Part shown: one piece after another, positions 1 through 12,300 of the stretch | How positions within the stretch are numbered: the first letter of the stretch is position 1 | Layout of the letters: every line of letters begins with the position of its first letter | Assembly (NCBI GenBank): GCA_918807975.1 | Contig: OU964935.1 | Location: 12,611,823 to 12,675,822, forward strand | Source of the DNA: Aplidium turbinatum | Lineage: Eukaryota > Chordata > Ascidiacea > Aplousobranchia > Polyclinidae | DNA: 64,000 bases | Direction: 5' to 3' | Position numbers and translations under genes: made by a program | The notes under the pieces: model-generated | What the model saw: only the letters and a program-made list of their open reading frames with translations | Database searches by the model: none | What the model was told of the DNA's origin: nothing

Positions 1-299
1 ACCGCTTTTCAACATCGCCGCCTGTTTAAAGCGTACGCGGATTCTATTGCCTATCTCTTGTATTTATATCTCTGGCTAAACTTTGTCTAAAAAATCGTAA
101 TAACACTTTTCAGTCTCAATTTCCGAAAGACATTTATTTAAATAGCTAGTTTGATAGTATGTGCCAACTGCTTCCAAAAAGAGCCAAATATTGAAAACAA
201 AGGGCCAAGGGGCCAAACAATTTTTTTGGGGGCCAACTACCTCTAAAAATGGCCAAATTTCACAAATTTGGCCCCAAAGGGGCCAATCTGGCAAGCCTG
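1..299. mobile_element. hAT-like element, right end only
   Basis: The stretch from about 165 to 299 is rich in GGCCAAA/TTTGGCC words and ends in CAATCTGGCAAGCCTG. This matches the ends of better preserved copies at 19099-21466 and 36127-37303 (CAGGGTTGCCAGA termini, 8-bp duplications). The left end lies outside the window, so its own duplication cannot be checked. No gene is seen in it. Confidence 0.5.
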
Positions 300-544
300 A
301 ACGCAAGTAACCATCTTCTGTGACGTAATAATAATAAGCATTATGAAGCTATTCAAGCACCTGTTAAATCTGGCTTACACCATGTCTCGTAGTTCAAGAT
401 TTAACGATGATGTAATGCTTCACAGGTGTGGCAAAGGTGATGCAATCTTTGCTTATTTCTAGCAATAGTCCATATGACGTAAGACGTCAGGTTTAGTAGA
501 CAACGGTTTTATGTGACGCTTGATTCGTACAGAGATTGTCCGTA

Positions 545-785
545 ACACGTATACTTGTAGAGGCTTTTGACGCATAACCGGTTACCGAGATTGGCATTTG
601 GCATAGTGGAGTTTTCAATTATTGTTAAAGTGTTGTTGCCAGGGAATTATTCCATTCATTAGGTGCCGCTGAGTGGAGAGCAGTCCTTAGAATACGTTGC
701 TCAAGCGAACACCTCGAGAGTCGAACCAGCGCCGTTTGATCTTGAAGCTTCTTCTTTCACGAAGTCGCGAGCTAACCAAATGAGG
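545..785 (-). repeat. tRNA-derived SINE (family A), minus copy
   Basis: Read on the minus strand it starts with a tRNA-like head (GTTAGCTCGCGACTTCGTG), then a B-box-like GGCGCTGGTTCGACTC, then a body with CAGCGGCACCTAATGAATGG and CCTCTACAAGTAT. The same order of blocks occurs at 17960-18260 and, tail only, at 56618-56760. No flanking duplication was identified, so this copy is probably old. Confidence 0.65.
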
Positions 786-2147
786 TATCAGGACGGACGA
801 CCAAAGTCGAGTGCCCATTGCGCATGCACTTAAACATTTTTTAGAAATTTTTCAATTAACTTTTAGGCTACAGGTTACTTACCAAAATCATTTGTCAGTT
901 TTGGTTTTACGTTTTGAAGGTAGGCCACAATAGAAGATCGATGTGCGTCATTTAAGTCAGTCATTTGAATGACCCTTTTTCTTGAGCAACTTCTTTGTTG
1001 AAAAAAAATAATCAGAGTTTCCAACTGTAAAATCAAGGTTTTATTACAGGCTTGCCTGTAAGAGGTAAATCAGGTAACAATTTTGGTCTTTGGATTGTCA
1101 AATCAAATAGGCTAAAGAAGTTAAACAATAAATACTATTAATACTGCAAAAAGTGCTCAATGCCAAGCAGAGCGAATTTCATCATAATTAGTTACCAGTT
1201 CAGTGAAAACCTTAAGGGTACGTCTAAAGAAATTATGTTTTTTGAAATGTTCTGGTTATGGTGTCATGGCAGTTGAGAAATTCATTATCTGTGTTTGAGT
1301 TTAAATATATAGGCTAGTGTAATGTGAACTGTATTAGACTGAGGCTAAGTTTGGTTGGTCTGTTATATTTATACAGATGAATAAAAATGAAGAATGAAGT
1401 TAAACAGTTTGGACAAGCAGACTGTCTGATCAACAAATATGGTAGCAATGGCAGTTTTAGAATAACCGTGAAAAACAATTAACTTGCAACTGGCAATGTT
1501 GTCCTGAACAAACTTACTGGATACTGGTACATACCTACTTATGGTTCCCTACTCCTTTGATGTCCCAATATTTATGAATGTTTGAAACAAAAACTCAGAA
1601 ATAAAAGTTAAGTATCGTATCATCTCAATACAAATCACTGATTGAGACGTGCAAATGTAATCAATTTAAACGTCTGCGATAGAAATGCAAGAAGTTTTAA
1701 GACAAATCACTTTGAGTAATTCAACACATTGAATAGGCAAAGTCTTTCACATAGCGACAAGAACTATTGCTGATAAAAGTTTCGTAAAAAGACTAAGCGT
1801 TGACATATCTTCTTGGGAAGCAGTAGTACACTTAAATACAACTGCAAATATTTTTCATGAGCTTGTTTGTGTTGTGACCTGAATCAATGCGAAAACATAA
1901 TATTAATAAACGGATTTTTAAAAACACAAATTTTTAACAGGTGTTTATTTTAGCTGCCGAGTGCCAGAAATTGGTCGCTGGATAGAACTCTAGTCGGTCA
2001 TGCTTGGTCAACGGAAAAACAAAGAAGCTTAGAGGCCTGTAGACACTTAGATTATTTTGAGCAGGCTATTAATTGTGATCTATACTAGTAGCGACCCACA
2101 TGGAATGCAGTTACTTAAATTATTTTGAAAAACACATATTATATATA
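786..2147. other. intergenic, no gene seen
   Basis: AT-rich sequence without a convincing reading frame, RNA gene or clear repeat. I see nothing to annotate here. Confidence 0.5.
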
Positions 2148-2148
2148 T

Positions 2149-2275
2149 ATACCAGGCTTCGAAATTCGTTTTTGTTGACAGCGGACAAACGTGTCCGGTC
2201 TGAGCAGCTATCTCGGCAAACAAATTAAGTCTGACGGCGGACACACCAGTTTTAACGTCGATCGTCATGTTTAAT
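2149..2275. mobile_element. fragment of a TIR element (CAGGCYTCGAAATT family)
   Basis: CAGGCTTCGAAATTCG followed by GCGGACA-type words resembles the ends of the complete element at 32039-33050, which begins CAGGCCTCGAAATTCCGG and ends with its reverse complement. Only one end is recognisable here; it follows a short TA microsatellite (about 2139-2150). Confidence 0.4.
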
Positions 2276-2904
2276 CACTTTATCTTGATAATTCTTCGCC
2301 ATGATTCGAAAACTATAGCTACTGTTTGGGAAGCTTTAAAATTCAGCCAAGTCACTCTGAAAGACTTTCATCTGACCAACGACGTGCGCTTGAAGAGTCA
2401 AAGCGCCGCGTAGCTGCTTAATACGCCGCATAACTGATTAACTTCCACCGAACGAGGTCGTGTGGCTTCTTGTGTCACAATGCTTTGGGCACGAGTGGGA
2501 AAACTTCTACACTAATGCCACTATTTTCTGCTGTGCGAAGTTGCATTAGGCTTTTTTCTTTAGGTTTATTTTTGCGTGTCTTGTCAGCAAAAGTGAATTT
2601 TTCCTGGGCGTTTTTTTTCTTACTGTAATACCAAAACTTAACAAATTTTGCTGCATCTTGCTGTAATATAGCCTACTCGTATAATCTAACTTTGTAATCA
2701 ACCTTGCGTTATCAATATTACTCGATCAAAGCCAGATATTGTGACGCAAGACTTGAACTAAGTTGCGCGTGATAAAAGTACCAGTATTCCCACCGATTCT
2801 TAGCGAAAAATTCGCCTTTGTTACGCTGATTCAATGTCATCAATCGTTGAAGCAACGTAAAAGTCGAAAGTTTTCCTTCTTGAATGGAAGCTAGGAGGAT
2901 TCAC

Positions 2905-3040
2905 TGTAATCTCATCGCGGTAATTTCATCGTGGTAATTTCATCGCAGTAATTTCATCACATGGTAATTACATCGCATACATTGTCATCGCATTGTAATT
3001 ACATCGCAAGACACCACATGGTCAGTAATTTAATCGTGTT
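2905..3040. repeat. degenerate GTAATTTCATCGCG tandem repeat
   Basis: About seven imperfect copies of a 14-17-bp word (GTAATTTCATCGCG and variants with TTACATCGCA) stand in a row, followed at about 3048-3090 by CCCTAACCC-type words. It lies about 350-480 bp upstream of the WTAP start codon, so it may fall in the promoter or 5' region; a regulatory role is only inference. Confidence 0.6.
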
Positions 3041-3384
3041 CGTCAACGTCCACCCTAACCCTAACGTCCACCCACCCAAACCCTAACTTTGGAGGGAACC
3101 AGCTACTAGACGGTTCGATTAGTCTTTCGCCCCTACGCCCAGGTCGGACGATCGATTTGCACTTCAGAATCACTACGGCCCTCAACCAGAGTTTCCTCCG
3201 GCATGCCCAGGTGTAGTTCACCATCTTTTGGGTCCCGACGACCAGCACTCATCTAATTTGGTTTGCCATTTGTTTCTACAAAATAGCCTTCTGTATACTT
3301 TACAGAAATTTTCAAAAGTGGAGTGTTCAATATGTTGTTGTAATTGTATAATAATCAAACTTATTATTAAATTAAAAGAAAAAT

Positions 3385-6300
3385 ATGAGTGACCACAGCC
3401 CACCACCTGCAAAACGGGGCAAGCTTGAACCAGAGGAATCTGCTCAAGCAATAAAAGAAGAATTGGTTAAAAAAGATTCAAAACAATCAGAAGATGTGGA
3501 ACAAATGGAGCAGAAAAATACCTGTGGAGGTCAGTTAAGTTATATTTGCAGATGAATGTGCTTGTGTATGGACTTTTTTTAATTTTATTGAACTAATAAC
3601 GTGTGGCTGTTCTTGACATAGTATGCTATACGGTATTCTTGTTTTAGCATGTGGGTGCTAAACTATTAAGATATTGGAAGTGTTGTGATTTCTCTTGTAT
3701 TGTATGTATGTATGTATTTTGACATATCTTGTGTATATACAGTAGAACTCGGTTAATCCGGATTCGATTTGACCGGCGATTCCATCCGGATTAGGCGAAG
3801 ATCCGGATTAACCGATGACGGTTTTTATCAAGCCTGACGTTACCTAGATAGAAGGGTATCGGTAAAAATCACCGAAATTAAACGCATTAGTGTGGTCATC
3901 TGTCAATTCCGAGACGCGCGATCACCATGTTAGCGATAGAATTCTTTTGAAATGCAGTAGCCTATGCATGTAAAACGATTGTATTTGTAGACTCTGCGTC
4001 TAACGCAAGAACACACTGGCAAAAGTTATATCTTCAGACATGCGTGTCGGAATAATCTGTAGTCACTCAAAACTTTTGAAAACAGTTACGGAAGACGAGT
4101 TTCTTTGGAAAATTTACAAAAAATCAAACAAAGTCTTCTATTGGAAAAACATCACCGACATACCGCCGAAAATTCCACCGACATCTTTTCAAGTTACAGT
4201 ACGAGTTTGGGCATTTGCGCAGGAATTTTGCGTTAGGAGGGATTACTGTTCATGAAAAGAAGAAATCCGCAATAATTTATTGCGTCACATTAACGGAACA
4301 ATAGATAAGAAATTTCTCGCAATAAGCCACGTTACGTTTTAGCATAAGGGAACGTTCAAATATTACGTAACGCCTTCGAGGGGGAGGGGGGGTTTATGCA
4401 AAGCGTTACGTTAGCGTCACATCGGGGGGGAGGGGGTTCAAGCAAAACGTTACGTAACGCTTTCGAGTACGGAATGGTAGTTTTTTGTGCTGAATTCGTA
4501 GTGAAAAAGCGTTACATGGGGGAGGGGGGGATTGAAAAAAGCGTTACGTTGGCGTTACATGGGGGAGGGGGGGGTCAAAAATTCGGAAAAAAAGCGTTAC
4601 GTAATATTTGAACGTTCCCTAAAATGGCAAAACTGTCTGGAAAATCCGGATAAAGCGATAGAGAAAGCGCAACTTTTGTCCGGAATAGGTGAAGATCCGG
4701 ATTAAATAATCCGGATAATCCGAAGCTGTTTCTTAAGAAAAAGATTACAAATCATTTGTACTTCCAGTTTCATCCGGATTAGGCAAAGATCCGGATTAAC
4801 TGAGTTCTACTGTATATTAGGGTGGCCAAAAAAAATGGAAATTTTTTATTTTTGTTTGCACACCCTCTCATTTGAGGAGGATTCATGAAAAAATGACACT
4901 GTGAAAATTTGAAGTGAATCCGACAAGAGGAAGTGCTCTCCCACCGACCTCAAAGTTTGCTTTCTTTGGCATAATTCGTCAAAATTCCTTGAATATGTGA
5001 CGTAATTATTTTTTGACTTATTTACATTGCAGTTGCAGCATTTTTGTGTAAACCATTGTTTTACTCTGAATTTATGATATAATAAGTGTTTCCACATGCA
5101 GAAAAACAGAAATAATACACAAAATAGATCACATTAACAAGCGTTTGGTATGAAATAAAATGCACTAAACTTTAGCTAAAACCGCATAAAAGTACGTTCA
5201 CCAGTCACGATCGCAACACTTCATGTGACAACACATTGCCCAGAAATTGCAAGAGAAATGTTTGTAAAGAGTCAAGCCATTGGTTGACTTTATTGCACTT
5301 GTTGGAAGCAGCTTTCTGTGGTGCTTGACCACTTGATAGAGGAGCTGGCGCTGTTGTTCATTTTTTGTATGGACTTCATTGAAGTCAGTAGCTAATTTGA
5401 CTGCCCGCTCTGCACAATCATTGACGGCTTTGAGATGACGCCAAACTTTGCATGCTTCTTTATAATCATCACGATCACGCCATGTGTCAACAGAAGCAGT
5501 GACTCGAAAAGGTTAAGTGAACGCTATGTTACAAACTGTGCCAAAGAGAGACGTTAAAACTTGACAATTTTGTTTGGGGCAACACGACGAACATCTTCGG
5601 GAAATGGGTCTTTCTTAAGAGCATTAACGATTGCCTTCTTTTCATCATCTGTGTTATTATCACTGAATAAAGGCAGTGCAGCAAGATCCTCACTGATGTA
5701 CCACAAGCGCAACCTCAACTTTTTTTTGCCACTTGAGAAATTACATTGTCAACCTCTTTCTAATCCTCTGTGAGCTGTAACATTGCTAGGTCATTTGTAG
5801 GGGCAGATATTGATGAAGGTGCTGCAAACCAAAAAGTGGCATAGATGGTAGTAGTTAATATTACTTCATCTGCAACTGTACTGCATGCAAGTGGCAGTGT
5901 AATCTTATTGACCTTCATCTCGTAGTAGACGGCGAAGAACCACACCCCATACAGGCAGCTGACATGGCCCTCAAGAGAGTCAACAAATGGACACCCACTC
6001 TCTAGTGTTGACTCCCTTGAGGGGCTATGTCAGCTGCCTGTATGGGGTGTGGTTCTACGAGATGAAGATCAATAAGGTTACACTGCCACTTGCTTGCAGT
6101 ACAGTTCTTGTGAGTGAAAGCTAATATCGCTACCACTGCAAAGACTCACGTTGTTACCAAACTAAAACGCATCCGTCTAGAGCATATAAGAGAATCAAAG
6201 CACAAAGGGAGGCGAAATTCAGCTTCCCAGCTGACCTCAGAAGCTGACTTCACCCAGAGCTTAAGTGCATTATTTGATATTGCACATGCTAACTGGGAAT

Positions 6301-9300
6301 GCCGCATAACAATACCAGAAGATTGCCAGTTTTTGATAGACCAAGGTGGTGCATGACAGATACTGATGACAACAGAGGACCCAATGCACCGGCAAGCTGC
6401 TGCAAAGTATAGAAAGCGCAAAGATGATGAACAGAGACGCAACGGAAATCGCATTGATCCAGTACCATCAAGTGCTGCTGCTTTCTCATCTGAAAATGAT
6501 TAGCAAATGATGAAGATTCTTCCAGTGACCCACTGTTTGCACCGTAAATCCAAATAACACCAAAACAAAAGAAAACCCAGTAGGAGCAGCCATTACCAAA
6601 ACGCTGCATTATCGATAATCCACTGTTTAATGCAGCACTGAACAGAACTATAACATCAAGTCGTCAAGCAATGATGATCGTCACTCCTGCTCTTGCTGCA
6701 GCTGGAATTGATATAAATGAATTGACAATGTCACATTCCTCTGTCATGAATGCTCGAAACACCTCATGTGAAAGCCTGGCAGCTGCAGTGCTGCAAAAAT
6801 TTAAACCAACAGTTACAGTTCCACTTGTTGTTCATTTTCATGGTAAATATTTGACTAATGCCAATGGCACAAAGTGCGAATCTTTGGCCATTGTAGTTTC
6901 TGGTATGCATGTTGAGATACTGCTTGGCATTCCGAAGCTGCCTGTTGGAACGGGATCACTAATGGGCCAAAAAGTAGTGGAATTCATACACGAGTTGTAG
7001 CAGAGCACTTAGCTGCACTTTGTTTTGACACGACATCAAGCAATACGGGAATCCACACTGGAGCTATCACTGTCATGCAGCAGGCATTTAATCGAAGGCT
7101 GCTAGTTCTTGCATGCCATGATCTCAAAGTCGTCAATGATTGTGCAGAGCGGGCACTGGGCAGTCAAATTAGCTACTGACTTCAATGAAGTCCTTACGGA
7201 AAATGAACAACAGCGCCAGCTCCTCTATCAGGTGATCGAGCACCACAGAAAGCTGCTTCCAACAAGTGCAAGTAAACGCCAACGTGCCAACAGCTCCATT
7301 AAATAAAATCAATGGCTTGACTCTTTACAAACATTTCTTTTGCTTTTTCTGGGCAATGTGTTATCACCTGAAGCGTTGCGATTGTGACTGGTGAACGTAC
7401 TTTTATACGGTTTTCGCTAAAGTTCAGTGCATGTAATTTCATTCCAAACGCTTGTTAATGTGATCTATTTTGTGCATTATTTATGTTTTTCTGCATGTGG
7501 AAACACTTATTATATCATAAATTCAGAGTAAAACAATGGTTAACACAAAAATGCTGCAACTGCAATGTAGATAAGTCAAAAAAGAATTACGTCACATATT
7601 CAAGGAATTTTGATGAATTATGCCAAAGAAAGCAAATTTAGAGGTCGGTGGGAGAGCACTTCCTCTTGTCGGATTCACTTCAAATTTTCACAGTGTCATT
7701 TTTTCATTATTCCTCCTCAAATGAGAGGGTGTGCAAACAAAAATAAAAAATTTCCATTTTTTTTGGCCACCCTACTGTATATGTACCGTATACTTTGTAA
7801 TCTCACTTTTTTTCATCTTTTTGCTAACTACACATCATCAGTTACCTGATCCAATTGGCAAAATCCCTTCTTGGCTCTTGCATTGCCTTCAGTATGGCAC
7901 TTGCTGACTAGATGACTGCTTATGGTCTTTCGCTACCATCCTGATTGTGCCATAATCTAACCAACAGTTGTACAATGCATTGTTTTGACAATTACATTTA
8001 CTCTGCTTGTTTGTTAATGGCGCTGAAAATAAATTGACTTGATGACATTGAAATACCGGTATTTAAAAAGATGTGAATTGGGTTTGCCTTGTCTTTTTTC
8101 TTTTGTTTTATAGCCTACTGGTCGTCCCTGAGGTTCGGGATGAATATCAGGCTTCTTTAAATTTTGCTACTAATGTTCTTCTTACTATGTGACTTTGACC
8201 AATGAATTGTGTGAAATAGGTGGTGTAGCCCCTGTTTTGGAACTGGTTGATCTAATTTATGTGAATACCAGAACAGCACCAGATATGAACTGGTCTAGAA
8301 AATAGTACTGTTGTAGTGAGTCTATCTGGGCAATAAATACACCGGTACTATTTTTGTTTGTAAATATATGGAAGTGGACTCATCAACATCATCCAAACTG
8401 ATGTTTTACTGTTTTTTTTCATATCTTTCTGCGCATTGCATCTTCCTCCTTCTTTTTGACCTTGACTACCTCATCTTTCATATCTGTTCTATTCTTTACT
8501 ATGTTTTTATGGATGTCCCCATTTCCTCCACCTTCATAAAGAGTGCGTTTTGAAGAAAATTTCTTTTCTTCCTCAGCACATGCCCATGCCACCTTACTCC
8601 TAATACTGAATTTGGTACTAATGCACGACGTACGTACGTCGTACATTGGTACATATACAAGTTACCTCTGTGATTAAGTCATAACAAAATGTCATTTATT
8701 TATCGACATTAATTAGAACGGAACTTTTGTAATACGATACTTTCATGAGAGCGCGCTATTTTCAAAGTAGTGGATGCTTGCATCTCCATTATGTTAGTAC
8801 TTTTTATTTCTTACAATGTATAACTTTTGAACTCTTTTGTGTTTGGTGATGGCAAAAGCTTTTCAATGAAATACTGTAGTCTTTGCCCATTCTCCAATTA
8901 AGGCCAGATATATTGATTTGAAATTGGATAGAACATACTAGTTGCTGATTAAACTAAATCTTCCTGGTACATATATACATTGGTTGGTGTGGTCTCATAC
9001 TTGATTCAAGTATTTGGGGAGGAGAAGATAAATGTCTCATTATACAGTACTCAGCCTTTAGCACAAAGGGTGGTCCCTTCCTTTCTCTTAGCCACCTTTC
9101 CTTCAACACCATCAACAGCTCCGACCACGCAATTTATTACATCAGTAGTAGGGTCAAACAGTGTTTTTCAACAACCAGCTTGCGCCAGGAGTCTAACTAG
9201 GATCACATGGTTGGAAAGCAAGCGCGTTACCTACGCCATTTCGTTACGTGTATAATAAAATAAAATACACTTTTTTGGAACAGCGCCTAAATTGCATGAC

Positions 9301-12300
9301 GTCACAATACCACTCCCTATGTATATGAGCCTAAATGTCATATATCTGTGCAGCTCATGTTCAGAGCAATTAATGAACGGAAATGTTTGTTCAGAATCTA
9401 GTCGTCGCGAAAGTATTTTGGAAATGAGACTCGCAAATAAGGAACAAGAAGTACAGGAATATGCTGTGAGTTTTCCATTTACTGTGCTTAATGTATGAAT
9501 ACTGTACAATAGTCAAACGAAGACGAGATATTCTACAAGTTTCTTTTCGAATTTTTGACAGGAAAATAATACTTCTAATTGTAAAAGATTGTTGCTGGTA
9601 TTTAATAAGTCAGTAGTTTTAAGAACGTTAAAACGACACACATGCTTCATAAACGTGCTGATATAACAATGTAATATCAATATTTTTTTTGTGTTGAATG
9701 TAAGGCTTAATCTTGCCTTAAGATTTATTGAGACGATAACCTGGGTATTTTCTGAAGATTTTATAAACCTCTGAAGTAGAATGTAAGGCTAAATTACGTT
9801 ATCCATTGTTGCATTACAGGCACAGATTTCTCAGATTAAAAAGGCGCATGAAGATGCTGCTTTGTTGAGTCTTCGTCAAGCCAACTTAGATCCTGGAGTG
9901 AATCTTCTGTTTGGGAAAATGTGTGAAGAATTGAAACAGACCAAAGACAAACTTGAGCAAGCGCAAAGCGAACTGAGTGCTTGGAAGTTCACACCTGACA
10001 GGTCTGGCATATAAAGCACTATTCTTTCATTAACTTATTGTGCATATGGTTTTATTCGATGAACGGCATGCTGTTTCAACAATCTAACTTTATAGAGGTT
10101 AATTTTTTCTACAGAGAAACCTAATATCGATTAATTCTAGCCATTTGGGTGCATTTTCCCCGCACTATGTAGGTAAAGCGGGTTCTATACTTGATTCAAG
10201 TGTTGGGTGTGAGAAGATAGGGTTCTCATTGTACTAATGGAATAACTGACAATACTGCATTTTGGAGTGCAACCATTTTTAGTAGTTTAGAGGGTTCGCA
10301 AGCAGAGCATTATGAACATAAAGTGGTGAGACATGTCATTATACCATCTCGATGTGTTCCCCAATGGTAGGTGTAGCCGATTTGCTCTATGCACGTATTG
10401 TTTTCAACCTCATTTGATTCCATGCAATCACTAAACTTTTTCTTTTAAATTTTTTTTTTAATTAGAAATATACATATAGTAATAGTATGTTATTGTTGGG
10501 TCTGCTACTATTCGGTGAGTCCGATTCGGTGAAAGCCTTTTTTGGTGAGAGCCTTTTTCGGTAAGAGCTCTATTCGGTGATTTTTTTAATTTTTTTTTTG
10601 AAAATTATCGGGTACCGTAGCCTAAAAAACCCAAAACCGCAAACTCCAACCCCCAAAAAACCCCTGTCCCTTAACCCTATAACGGCAATGATAATTAGGC
10701 TACGGCGCGCAATAATTTAAAAAAAACTCACCGAATAGGGCTCTCACCGAAAAAGGCTCTCACCGAATAAGGAACTCACCGAATCAGACTCACCGAATCG
10801 GGCCATTCCGGTTATTGTTATACGCATGATGGGGGGATGGTGCAACGGATAAGGTGTTGATTTCCAATTATGCAAACGTGGTTCGACTCCCGGCTTCAGC
10901 TGGTTGTTGAAAAACACCGCTCACCTCTACCCAGGGTGTAATAAATTGAGTGGGCATAGTTGCTGAAGTAAAGGCGGCCGAGAGGAAGGAACTGGCCACC
11001 CTACTCTCCTTAGTGCCGAACGCTTAGTATAATGAGAACCTTATCTTCTCATTCCCCAAAGCTCAGTACCTGAGTATTGGACCTTTACTTTACTTACGCA
11101 TGATGACGAAAAAAAAACAGATAAACAGTGGTGATTTCCGGAATTTCATGTTTATATTGTTCTAATTTGTTCCTATGCGACACATTTAGTCTTGAATTGT
11201 TTTGCAAAATGCAACAATTTGTTTAAAGTTTAAAACGAACTAACACGTTTTCTCCTTACAGTCAAAACGGTAAAAAGCTCATATCTCGTTGCCGTACTCT
11301 AATTGCTGAAAACCAAGAGCTGGGACGCCAACTTTCTCAAGGGAAATCGGCTCAGCTTGAGGCGGAACTTGCTCTTCAGAAAAAGTATAGCGAAGAGCTA
11401 AAAGCCAGCCAAGATGGTAAGTCTATTATAAGCAAAAACAATGGCGCATCAGATTTGTCTTCTCTTGTTTTCGTTCATCAAAACTACATCACACATACTA
11501 AAAGTTTTCATCATAATGCAGCGTAAGTGGAAGCTATTTGTTTGCCCAAATACTGAATGGAAAAGTTACGCAAAAGTAATTGTGTCATGTAGTTTAAAGA
11601 TTTATTACCTTCCAGTTGAAAGTTATTTTTGTTTACGCTTAAACATTAATCAAACTCTGTTAAATCACCACATGAAAACTATTTTCAACTAAGTGTTCCT
11701 TGTAAGCTGCTGCTGCTGATCAACTGCCATCAAATCGGAAAATATTCCCCGTTTAATTCACAGTAAAATAATTTGATGTTTTCGAAGACTTCTTGCGTTT
11801 AATTTATTAAGTTTGAGGTAGTGGAGTGCATTTAGCTTTGTAAATTAGTTCAGACGTGCATCTGATCCAATCATTTTTCCAGTAAATCTATTTTTCACGC
11901 GCTTTACATCAAACTGTGGTTAAATTTTTATGTTTTCTTTTTTTATGCAGAACTGAATGAGTTTGTGATCCAGCTGGATGAAGAGGTCGAGGGAATGCAA
12001 AGCGTCATACAGTCTCTGCAACAGCAACTTGCCGCAAAGAAACGAGAAAGTGAGAAATACAAAAAAATTATAACTCAATACGAAAACGAAATGGGTCGAC
12101 GCCCAAACGACCATGCATCTGAAACAAGTCGTTTCAACAGTCAAAAAACCACTAAAGCTTTTCGCGACACTAAACACTCGGTAAGTGATAATGAAAATGA
12201 GTATGATGCTCAAAATGGTGACCTTGCAACGAACAAAGCCGATATTAAATCTAAAAATGCAAAGACGCGTTTGACTGATGATGACACAGAAGGGGGTTCA

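Larger units (their letters stand above)
4818..7774. mobile_element. folded-back DNA transposon with long inverted repeats
   Basis: Ends TAGGGTGGCC and GGCCACCCTA are flanked by CTGTATAT at 4810-4817 and 7775-7782, a perfect 8-bp duplication. The inverted arms run for several hundred bases (about 4818-5440 against 7140-7774), and a second inverted pair lies at about 5870-5955 and 6030-6110 in the centre. Left and right halves carry pieces of the same transposase on opposite strands, so the element looks like a rearranged head-to-head product. It inserted at the very edge of the 3740-4812 MITE. Superfamily is not certain; 8-bp duplication and TAGGG ends fit hAT-like chemistry. Confidence 0.8.

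Noticed and set aside
8419-8646. 75-codon - strand frame in WTAP intron 1
   Set aside because: Antisense to an AT-rich intron, low complexity, no family features.
10832-10900. tRNA gene
   Set aside because: Pol III boxes are present, but the sequence continues into a SINE body with an 11-bp target duplication and related diverged copies nearby, and no full cloverleaf was drawn.
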